DNA of 5,648 nucleotides, from the NCBI GenBank assembly GCA_964370855.1, contig CAYJMF010000198.1, forward strand, positions 1 through 5,648, given 5' to 3'. The notes below the pieces were generated by a model. The model was not told the DNA's origin, searched no databases, and saw nothing but the letters and a program-made list of their open reading frames with translations. Source of the DNA: JAKLKS01 sp964370855. Its GTDB lineage: Bacteria; Planctomycetota; JAJSAM01; JAKLKS01. Shown here one piece after another: positions 1 to 5,362 of the stretch; position 1 is the first letter of the stretch; every line of letters starts with the position of its first letter. Position numbers and translations under genes: made by a program.

Positions 1-246
1 CAGTAGGTAGTCGAGCGTTCCACGGGCCACCTCCTCGAACAGGGGAGTGCGAGTGGCCTGCCATACGTGTGCGTACAAGAGAGCCAGCTGGGCGTTGTCG
101 TACAGCATCTTCTCGAAGTGAGGGACGTGCCACGCGGAGTCCGTTGAGTAGCGAGCGAACCCGCCGCCGACCTGGTCGTACACCCCGCCACCGACCATCT
201 TATCCATCGTGAGGACGAGCATCTCCAAGGCGTCGGGGGGGCCCCC
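1..246 (-). pseudogene. YyaL/DUF255 family protein, N-terminally truncated fragment (also cut by window edge)
   Basis: The minus strand reads an uninterrupted segment whose core, GGGVYDQVGGGFARYST followed by WHVPHFEKMLYDNAQLALLY, is the highly conserved block at the start of the helical-barrel domain of the YyaL/DUF255 (spermatogenesis-associated protein 20-like) family. Full members are about 650-700 residues, with an N-terminal thioredoxin-like domain before this block; the biochemical role of the family is poorly defined. Here the frame stays open upstream only to a TAA at 265-267. Recognisable sequence stops at the G7C7 run (235-248), so the whole thioredoxin-like domain is missing. The C-terminal part lies beyond the left edge and cannot be judged. 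Local GC is about 63%, with codons such as TCA, CTA, GTA and GCA that are rare in the other genes. Family identity is confident. Whether it is a true pseudogene, an insertion-truncated gene or one side of an assembly chimera is not decided by the sequence. Confidence 0.8.
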
Positions 247-248
247 CC
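235..248. other. G7C7 self-complementary homopolymer junction
   Basis: Seven G are followed directly by seven C, giving a perfect 14-nt palindrome. This is exactly where YyaL homology stops and where base composition changes from about 63% GC to very GC-rich low-complexity sequence. Such a site is prone to sequencing indels, fold-back artefacts and false joins, and it could equally mark a real rearrangement point. Confidence 0.6.
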
Positions 249-280
249 GGACCAAGTTTGTTAGTTAGGAACGTCCCCTT
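249..280. repeat. Palindrome-family repeat end (GAACGTCCCC type), partial
   Basis: An AT-rich stretch (AAGTTTGTTAGTTAG) leads into GAACGTCCCCTT. The same architecture, a C run, about 18 AT-rich bases and then GAACGTCCCC, makes up the right arm of the 41-nt inverted repeat between lysR and selD (GAACGTCCCC at 269-278 here and 4245-4254 there). No matching second arm is seen close by, so this looks like a single or half element. It resembles dispersed REP-like palindromes in overall form. Assignment to the same family as the 4146-4261 element rests on the shared 10-mer and the layout, not on similarity along the whole length. Confidence 0.5.
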
Positions 281-331
281 CGCGCCCGCCTCTCCCCTTC
301 GCGCCCGCCTCTCCCCTTCGCGCCTGGCTCT
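275..331. repeat. 19-bp tandem repeat, three copies
   Basis: The unit CCCCTTCGCGCCCGCCTCT occurs at 275-293 and identically at 294-312. A third copy at 313-331 differs at two positions (TGG for CGC within the unit). It lies in the gene-free stretch downstream of the glycosyltransferase stop and overlaps the C-rich end of the repeat element at 249-280. No function is evident; slippage-generated low-complexity sequence is the simplest reading. Confidence 0.85.
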
Positions 332-333
332 CT

Positions 334-359
334 CCCCCCCCTCCCCCCCCCTCCCCCCC
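334..359 (-). other. G-quadruplex-capable G runs directly after the operon's last stop codon
   Basis: On the minus (transcribed) strand the TGA of the glycosyltransferase gene is followed at once by G7-A-G9-A-G8. Three long G runs with single-base spacers can supply four G tracts in the RNA or in the non-template DNA strand. A role in transcript ending or mRNA 3' stability is possible but unproven. Homopolymers of this kind also attract sequencing errors, so exact lengths are uncertain. Confidence 0.5.
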
Positions 360-2048
360 TCACCGCGCCGTCGTCAGAACCACCCTCCTCATCCCCGTGA
401 ACACCACCCGCGGCGGATCCACCCCCGCCGGCCACCGCGCCAGGATCCGCTCCCGCTGGGTCCGCCCCCCCTCGGCGCGCTCCTCCGCCGGCTCGTGGCG
501 GAGGACGGCCCACACCCGCTCCCCGGCGGCGACGGCGGCGAGCATCTCCGCGGTGCCGCTCTCCGTCACGTGGTCGGCGTACCAGGGGAGCCCCGTGAGG
601 TCGCTCGCGAGGTCGAAGAGGCGGTCCCCGGGCCGGAGCCCCGCCTCCACCACGGAGAGCGCGAGGGCCTTCGCCGACCGCTCCCGCTCGAAGCGGGGCG
701 TGAGCGGCGGCAGGGTGAACACGAGGGAGAGGGAGGAGAGGGCGAGGGCGGCGGCGGCGGTCCGGAAGCGGCCGGCGAGGAGGAGGAACCCGCCGAGCCC
801 CAGCAGCCCCGCGAAGGCGGCGATGGCCGGCGCCGCCTCGCGGAGCGCGTCGCCGCCGCCGACCCGCGCCTCCACGGCGGGGAGGAGGGGGGCGGCGGCC
901 GCGGCGCAGGCGAGCGCCACCGCCGCTCCGCCGCCGACGCGGCGGGCGAGGAGCGCCGCGCGGCCCGGGGGATCGAGGAGCGCCCCGCGGAGACCCGCCG
1001 CGGCCATCACGGCTAGAGCCGGCACCGCGGGGAGGAGGTAGGAGGGGAGCTTCGAGGGGAGGGCGGAGAAGAAGAGCACCACCGACGCCGCGAGGCAGGC
1101 GGCGTAGACCGTGAGCACGACGCCGCGGCCGGGGCGGCGGGCCTCCGCCACGGCGGCGGCGGAGGCGGCGGGCAGGAGCAGCGACCAGGGGAGCCCCGCG
1201 GCGGGCAGAAGGAGGAGGTAGTACCAGAAGGGCTCCACGTGGACGTCCCGCCCGGCGGCGAAGCGGTCCGAGAGCTGCTCGCGGAAGGCCGCCGAGAGCC
1301 TCCCCTCCGTGGCCCGCTCCGCGGCGGCGGCCCAGAGGAGGAAGACGGCGGCGAACAGGGCGACGGCCCCGAGGAGGGCGAGCGCCGTCCGCCCCCGGCG
1401 CCCGGCGCGGAAGGGGGCGGGCAGCGCGTCGGGCCCGCCGGCCCGGCGGAGGAGGAGCGCCGCGCCGACCGCCGCCGCCGGCGGGAGGAGGATGGCCACG
1501 GGGATCTTGGCGAGGCCCGCGAGCCCCGCGAGGAGGCCCGACAGGAGGATCCACCGCCCGCTCCGCGCGCTCCCCTCGAGCACCGGCACCCAGCAGGCCG
1601 CCGCCGCCGTGAAGAAGAGGGTGAAGAGCATGTCCGTCGTCGCGAGGCGGGACTCCGCGAGGAAGAGCAGCGAGGTCGCGAGCGCCGCCCCGGCGGCTCC
1701 CCCCCACGGCCTGCCGAAGGCCCGCCCCGCCCCGGCGGCGACGAGGAGGACGAGCAGCGTCGCGGCGACGGCCGAGGGGAGGCGCGCCGCCCCCTCGTCC
1801 ACGCGGCCCGTCGCCTCGAAGGAGGCGGCCACGGCCCAGTAGGTGAGCGGCGGCTTCACGAGCCGCTCCCGCCCGTTGAAGCGGGGCACCAGCCAGTCCC
1901 CGCCGCGCACCATCTCCCGGGCGGTGGTGGCGTAGCGCGGCTCGTCCTTCTCGATGAGGGCGGGGCGCCCGGCGCCGAGGAGGAAGGCGACCGCCGCAAC
2001 GGCGAGCAGGGCCAGCGCGACGGCGGCCCGGCGGCGGGGTTCCGTCAT
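360..2048 (-). CDS. ArnT/PMT-type (GT39-like) integral membrane glycosyltransferase
   Basis: Predicted 562-residue polytopic membrane protein of the dolichyl-phosphate-mannose/ArnT glycosyltransferase family, which moves a sugar from a polyprenyl-phosphate carrier onto an acceptor on the outer face of the cytoplasmic membrane. The first membrane segment (about 8-27) is followed by the signature EKDEPRYATTAREM, with the acidic pair D35-E36 in the first periplasmic loop, then KPPLTYW (65-71), a second conserved acidic site at TTDM (D139), and SKLPSYLLP (332-340), the family's KLPxYLLP motif. About 12-13 hydrophobic segments run to residue 447, and a soluble C-terminal domain of about 110 residues follows, matching the usual length and layout. 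The ATG at 2048 overlaps the PHP-gene stop as ATGA. Reading further upstream to 2201 would only extend into the neighbouring gene in a basic, proline-rich shadow frame. Donor and acceptor cannot be read from sequence; lipid A, other glycolipids or protein are all possible. Confidence 0.88.
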   Translation of the reverse strand: MTEPRRRAAVALALLAVAAVAFLLGAGRPALIEKDEPRYATTAREMVRGGDWLVPRFNGRERLVKPPLTYWAVAASFEATGRVDEGAARLPSAVAATLLVLLVAAGAGRAFGRPWGGAAGAALATSLLFLAESRLATTDMLFTLFFTAAAACWVPVLEGSARSGRWILLSGLLAGLAGLAKIPVAILLPPAAAVGAALLLRRAGGPDALPAPFRAGRRGRTALALLGAVALFAAVFLLWAAAAERATEGRLSAAFREQLSDRFAAGRDVHVEPFWYYLLLLPAAGLPWSLLLPAASAAAVAEARRPGRGVVLTVYAACLAASVVLFFSALPSKLPSYLLPAVPALAVMAAAGLRGALLDPPGRAALLARRVGGGAAVALACAAAAAPLLPAVEARVGGGDALREAAPAIAAFAGLLGLGGFLLLAGRFRTAAAALALSSLSLVFTLPPLTPRFERERSAKALALSVVEAGLRPGDRLFDLASDLTGLPWYADHVTESGTAEMLAAVAAGERVWAVLRHEPAEERAEGGRTQRERILARWPAGVDPPRVVFTGMRRVVLTTAR

Positions 2049-3238
2049 CGGGGGGGTGCCCCGTCGGCGGGGAGGATGCGGACCGGGTTGAAGATCACCC
2101 AGCGGCGCTCCTCGCCGTCCACGGCGAGGTCCGCCTCGCAGCGGTAGACGCCGGGGCCCTCGACGGGGAAGGAGAGGACGCGGCCCCTGCCCTCCCGCCA
2201 CGGCCTCCCGTCCCGGAGCACCCGGGCGCGGGCCGGGAGCGGGAGGTGGACGACGAGGGAGAGGGCGGGGGTGAAGGGGAGCGCGTCGCCGCCGCAGGCG
2301 GCGGGCCGCTCCCCGCGGAACGCCTCGAAGCGGGCCCCCGTGGTGTCGGCGGCCCCGTCGAAGCCGACGTGGAGGCGGCCCCGGGCGAGGGCCGCCTCGA
2401 GGGAGGGCTCGTCCACCCGCTCCAGCAGGGCGTGGTTGCGGACGAGGCCGAAGAGCCCGACGGCGGGATCGAAGGTGCGGCCGAGGTAGCGGAACTTCCC
2501 GTGGGCATTGGTCTCCCCCACGCCGGCGCAGGGGCCCGCCGCGAGGTAGCGGTCCCAGATGTCGAGGACCTCCCGTTGCGGGGTCTGGATGAAACGCAGG
2601 TACGCCTCGGCGCTCCGCTCCGGGTCCCCGGAGGAGAGGGCGCGGAGCACGGTGAAGAGGCGGAACGGGGACATGCGCCGGTAGTCGTCGGAGAGGTCGT
2701 AGACGGCGATGCCGTCGGCGGCGAGCGGGGGGGGCTTGTCGAAGTGGGTGACGTGGCCGAAGAAGGGGACGCCGCCGGAGGCGCGGATGGCGGCCTCCAC
2801 CTGCGGGAAGGAGAGCCCCGTGCGGTCCACGGCGCGGCCCGTCCCGAGGCCGTGGACGGAGGCCCCCCAGACGGTGATCTCCTCCCCGGGGACGAGGAGC
2901 ACCCCCCCCACCATGCCGCGGGGGAGGTCCCGCTCCGTGGCCGGCGTCGAGTGGTCGGTGAGGCAGACCCAGCGGACCCCCGTGGCGCGGGCGGCGTCCA
3001 GGATCTCCTGGAGGGGCTGCGGGGAGTCGTGGGAGAGGCGGGTGTGGACGTGGACGACGCCGGGGACGTCGGCGCCGAAGGAGGAGGGTGCGGGGGCGGA
3101 GCGGGCGGTGCGGACGCGGGCGAGGTCGGCCCGGAACTCCGCGCCGGCGAGGGGGAGGGCGCAGGCGGGGGCGGCCGCCGCGGCCAGCAGCGCGGCGAGG
3201 AGGGGGAGGCGGACGCCGCGGCGCCGGGGCCGCGTCAA
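2045..3238 (-). CDS. Exported PHP-domain metallohydrolase (CehA/McbA-like)
   Basis: With a TTG start at 3238 the product is 397 residues. It has a basic n-region (MTRPRRRGVR), a hydrophobic core LPLLAALLAAAAAPACA and probable export; the APAC site is a poor lipobox, so a signal peptidase I substrate or a lipoprotein are both possible. The PHP metal-binding pattern is visible: HVH at 63-65 with SHD at 69-71, CLTDHS (D95, H96), GEEI (118-121), H129, GHVTH (H162, H165) and ETNAH (242-246). These residues bind two or three metal ions in PHP phosphoesterases/hydrolases. The C-terminal 80 residues look like a beta-rich accessory domain. The TTG overlaps the lysR stop as TTGA, and GGGAGG lies 10 nt upstream. 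Longer frames reaching 3505 run through lysR in a proline/arginine-rich shadow without a signal peptide. The substrate is unknown. The downstream glycosyltransferase suggests an envelope-related role (inference). Confidence 0.85.
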   Translation of the reverse strand: MTRPRRRGVRLPLLAALLAAAAAPACALPLAGAEFRADLARVRTARSAPAPSSFGADVPGVVHVHTRLSHDSPQPLQEILDAARATGVRWVCLTDHSTPATERDLPRGMVGGVLLVPGEEITVWGASVHGLGTGRAVDRTGLSFPQVEAAIRASGGVPFFGHVTHFDKPPPLAADGIAVYDLSDDYRRMSPFRLFTVLRALSSGDPERSAEAYLRFIQTPQREVLDIWDRYLAAGPCAGVGETNAHGKFRYLGRTFDPAVGLFGLVRNHALLERVDEPSLEAALARGRLHVGFDGAADTTGARFEAFRGERPAACGGDALPFTPALSLVVHLPLPARARVLRDGRPWREGRGRVLSFPVEGPGVYRCEADLAVDGEERRWVIFNPVRILPADGAPPR

Positions 3239-4122
3239 CGGGAGGCGACCTCCCGGAGGAGGCGGACGAACTCCTCGAGGGCGCGGCCCCCCTCGCCCTC
3301 CCGGTGGCGGACGATGGAGAACTTCCGCTTGAGGTCGAGGCCCCGGACCTTGAGGTCCCGGAGGCGGCCGGCCTCGGCCTCCCACCCGATGCTCACGCGG
3401 GAGAGGGCGCCGAGCCAGGCCCCCTCGGCGACGGCGTGCTTGACGGCCTCGGGGCTGCCGAACTCCACCCCGACGCGGCAGGCGCGCCCCTTCTCCCCGA
3501 GCCACCGCTCGAACCGCTCCCGCGTGGCGGAGCCGCGCTCGCGCATGGCGAAGGGGTGCTCGAGCATCTCGTCCACCTCCACGGTCCGCTTGCGGGCGAG
3601 GGGGTGGGTCGGGCCGCAGAAGACGATGAGCTCGTCGTCGGCGAAGGGCTCCGAGACGAGGTCGCGGCCGGCGAGGTGGCCGCCGACGACGCCGGCGTGG
3701 ATGTCGCCGCGGAGCACCGCCTCCTCGATGGCAAGGGTGTTCTGGACGCGCACCTCGAGGGTGACGCCGGGGAACTCCCGCGTGAAGCGGGCCGCGGCGC
3801 GGGGCACGAGGTAGATGCCCGGCGTGGTGGAGGCGCCGATGCGGAGGCGGCCGCGGAGCAGCCCCTTCACGTCCTCGACGGCCTGGCGGGCCGCCTCGAC
3901 GCGGGCGAGCACCTTCGCCGCCTCGACGGCGAGGACCTCGCCGGCGGAGGTGAGGGCCATGCCCCGGCCGGCCCGGTGGAGGAGCTGCACGCCGAGGTCC
4001 CTCTGCAGCGCGTCGATGCGCGCCGAGACGGCGGGCTGCGAGAGCCCCAGCTCCTTCGCCGCTCTCGTGTAATGGAGGTGCCGCGCCACCGCCGCGAACA
4101 CCCGAAGATCGTGCAGGTCCAT
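3235..4122 (-). CDS. LysR-family transcriptional regulator, candidate selenium-metabolism regulator
   Basis: A 295-residue protein with the standard LysR layout. The N-terminal winged helix-turn-helix is at about 1-60 (MDLHDLRVFAAVARH, then the HTH AAKELGLSQPAVSARIDALQ at 21-40), followed by a linker helix (about 60-90) and a periplasmic-binding-protein-like effector domain from LRIGASTTPGIYLVP (93-107) to the C-terminus. The start at 4122 is chosen because MDL begins the family's conserved N-terminus and a GGGGG run sits 5 nt upstream. An in-frame ATG at 4134 adds four residues but has no ribosome site. The gene is divergent from selD, 156 nt away, and heads an overlapping operon with the PHP and glycosyltransferase genes. 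The effector-domain opening GASTTPG-YLVP is of the CysL-like type, a group that includes LysR proteins associated with selenium metabolism. The selD linkage makes that subgroup plausible, but it needs profile scoring. Confidence 0.93.
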   Translation of the reverse strand: MDLHDLRVFAAVARHLHYTRAAKELGLSQPAVSARIDALQRDLGVQLLHRAGRGMALTSAGEVLAVEAAKVLARVEAARQAVEDVKGLLRGRLRIGASTTPGIYLVPRAAARFTREFPGVTLEVRVQNTLAIEEAVLRGDIHAGVVGGHLAGRDLVSEPFADDELIVFCGPTHPLARKRTVEVDEMLEHPFAMRERGSATRERFERWLGEKGRACRVGVEFGSPEAVKHAVAEGAWLGALSRVSIGWEAEAGRLRDLKVRGLDLKRKFSIVRHREGEGGRALEEFVRLLREVASR

Positions 4123-4132
4123 AGGAACCCCC
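4123..4132 (-). promoter_or_regulatory. Likely ribosome binding site deciding the lysR start
   Basis: A GGGGG run (4128-4132 on the minus strand), with a 5-nt spacer before the ATG at 4122, is the only purine-rich site near the gene's start. The run overlaps the alternative ATG at 4134, which itself is preceded by CGCGCGCCTAAG with no Shine-Dalgarno match. This supports translation from 4122. Confidence 0.45.
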
Positions 4133-4145
4133 ATCTTAGGCGCGC

Positions 4146-4261
4146 GAAAGGCGGGGACGTTCTCAAGTTATAAAGTTATTCGGGGGAAGGGCGATTCCGC
4201 ACCCGGGCGGGAGCCACACCCCCCCGAATAACTTTATAACTTGAGAACGTCCCCGCCTTTC
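4146..4261. repeat. Perfect 41-nt inverted repeat (REP-like palindromic element) in the lysR/selD intergenic region
   Basis: Arms 4146-4186 and 4221-4261 are exact reverse complements over 41 nt, separated by a 34-nt GC-rich loop (4187-4220). Each arm runs from GAAAGGCGGGGACGTTCTC through an AT-rich core to a terminal CGGGGG. The core contains a direct heptamer repeat, AAGTTAT at 4165-4171 and 4173-4179. The AT-rich cores stand out sharply in a genome of about 77% GC. The form matches dispersed REP/BIME-like palindromes or a small non-autonomous element; no transposase lies beside it. It fills nearly the whole space between two divergent starts, so it must sit in or next to both promoters. 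A very stable cruciform or RNA hairpin is expected. Confidence 0.92.
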
Positions 4262-4279
4262 ACCGGTACATTTTCTCCA
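4241..4279 (+). promoter_or_regulatory. Possible selD promoter with leaderless transcript
   Basis: TTGAGA (4241-4246) in the right repeat arm and TACATT (4267-4272) resemble -35 and -10 hexamers, but the 20-nt spacer is longer than ideal. A start 6-7 nt after TACATT would fall on the selD ATG at 4279. That would fit the lack of any Shine-Dalgarno sequence in the 17 nt between the repeat and the ATG. Weak evidence; sigma-factor preferences of this organism are unknown. Confidence 0.25.
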
Positions 4280-5337
4280 TGAGCGGGAGCGAACGGAAGG
4301 CGGTGCCGCTGACGTCCCTCAGCCACGGGGCGGGCTGAGCCTGCAAGGTCCCGCAAGAGGACCTGGCCCGGGTTCTGGGCCTCCTGCCGAAGGTGACGGA
4401 CCCCGACGTGCTCGTGGGCACGGAGACCGCCGACGACGCCGCTGTCTACCGCCTGCGGGACGACCTCGCCGTCATCGCCACCCTCGACTTCTTCACCCCC
4501 GTGGTGGACGACCCCTACGACTTCGGCGCCATCGCCGCGGCCAACGCGCTCTCCGACGTCTACGCCATGGGCGGGAGGCCGCTGCTCGCGCTCTCCATCC
4601 TCGGCTTCCCGACGAAGACCCTCCCCATGGAGATGATGGGCGAGATCGTGCGCGGCGGCGCCGAGAAGGCGCTGGAGGCCGGCTGCCCGCTGCTCGGCGG
4701 CCACAGCATCGACGACGCGGAGCCGAAGTACGGGCTGTCGGTGGTGGGCGTCGTCCACCCCGACCGCATCCTCCGCAACACCGGCGCCCTCCCCGGGGAC
4801 GCGCTCTTCCTGACGAAGCCGCTCGGCAGCGGGATCCTCACCACGGCCATCAAGCGCGGTCGCATCGAGCCTGCGCTCCTCGCCTTCGTCATCGGCGTCA
4901 TGAAGGAGCTCAACGCCGCCGCGGCGGAGGCCATGGCCGAGGTCGGCGTGCGGGCCTGCACCGACGTGACCGGCTTCGGGCTCCTCGGCCACCTGCGCGG
5001 GATGCTGATCCCGAGCGGCTGCGCGGCGCGCCTCCGGCTCTCGGCGGTGCCCGTCATCCGGGGGGTCATCGATCTCGCGCAGGAGGGCCTCTGCCCCGGG
5101 GGGACGCGGAAGAACCTCGAGACCTTCGGGCCGACGACCACCTTCGACGGCGCGTGGAGCGAGGCGGAGAAGCTGGCCGTCGCCGACGCGCAGACGAGCG
5201 GCGGCCTCCTCGTCGCCGTCCCCCCGGAGAAGTCCGACGCCTTCGCCGCGGCGCTGTCCGCCCGGGGGCTCGAGCACGCCGCCCGCATCGGGGAGGTCGA
5301 GGCCGGGGAGCCGGGGCGGATCACGTTCACGAGGTGA
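4279..5337 (+). CDS. selD: Selenide, water dikinase (selenophosphate synthetase), selenocysteine-containing
   Basis: Makes selenophosphate from selenide and ATP in the cytoplasm, the selenium donor for Sec-tRNA (and selenouridine) synthesis. From the ATG at 4279 the frame reads MSGSERKAVPLTSLSHGAG, then TGA at 4336-4338, then ACKVPQEDL and on to a TGA at 5335, giving 352 residues, the usual SelD length. UGA falls exactly at the catalytic cysteine (C17 in E. coli SHGAGCGCK), so it is read as Sec20. The essential lysine is K23 and the second cysteine C22. Other family motifs: ETADDAAVY (D52-D53), TLDFF (D70), NALSDVYAMGG (89-99), LGGHSID (139-145), TKPLGSG (179-185), DVTGFGLLGH (229-238), DAQTSGG (303-309). 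Calling the gene from the GTG at 4393 would remove the active site. No Shine-Dalgarno is seen before 4279. The divergent LysR gene may regulate it. Function is near certain; the Sec reading is strongly supported by position. Confidence 0.96.
4336..4367 (+). promoter_or_regulatory. UGA(Sec) codon with downstream bacterial SECIS-like hairpin
   Basis: Immediately after the UGA (4336-4338), AGGTCC (4346-4351) pairs perfectly with GGACCT (4359-4364) around a 7-nt loop CGCAAGA with G at its second position. The helix can continue with GCC (4339-4341) to GGC (4365-4367) across a 5'-side bulge TGCA. The apical loop begins 13 nt after the UGA (16 nt from its U). Bacterial SECIS elements are short hairpins inside the reading frame at about this distance with a G early in the loop, where SelB binds. 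This was assigned by eye; no folding energy was calculated. Confidence 0.65.
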
Positions 5338-5362
5338 GGGGGCGGGAGTGGGCGGGGGCGGG
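5338..5362 (+). other. G-quadruplex motif directly after the selD stop
   Basis: Five G tracts (G5-C-G3-AGT-G3-C-G5-C-G3) start at the first base after the selD TGA. This meets the usual G3+ with 1-7-nt loop pattern on the coding strand. Its location mirrors the G runs after the stop of the glycosyltransferase gene on the opposite strand. A functional role is not shown by sequence alone. Confidence 0.5.

Noticed and set aside
275..331. CRISPR array
   Set aside because: The units are only 19 bp, directly adjacent without spacers, and few in number.
265..1707. Second minus-strand open frame inside the glycosyltransferase gene
   Set aside because: Shifted frame of the GT39-like gene, arginine/proline/glycine-rich, without the membrane segments or motifs seen in the real frame.
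258..2147. Plus-strand open frames opposite the glycosyltransferase gene
   Set aside because: Basic or acidic low-complexity translations with no start signals; antisense shadows.
2246..3814. Long plus-strand open frame across the PHP and lysR genes
   Set aside because: Low-complexity G/E/A-rich translation spanning two real genes on the other strand; an artefact of strong GC3 bias.
4134..4134. ATG at 4134 as the lysR start
   Set aside because: It is in frame but has no ribosome binding site and adds four residues before the conserved MDL start; 4122 has a G-rich site at suitable spacing.
4146..4261. Inverted repeat as an ordinary intrinsic terminator
   Set aside because: It lies upstream of two divergent starts, so no gene ends into it; the arms are far longer than terminator stems and are not followed by a U tract.
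4393..5337. SelD starting at the GTG at 4393
   Set aside because: This start removes the conserved SHGAG-x-ACK active-site segment, which is present in the same frame upstream and interrupted only by a UGA at the Cys/Sec position.
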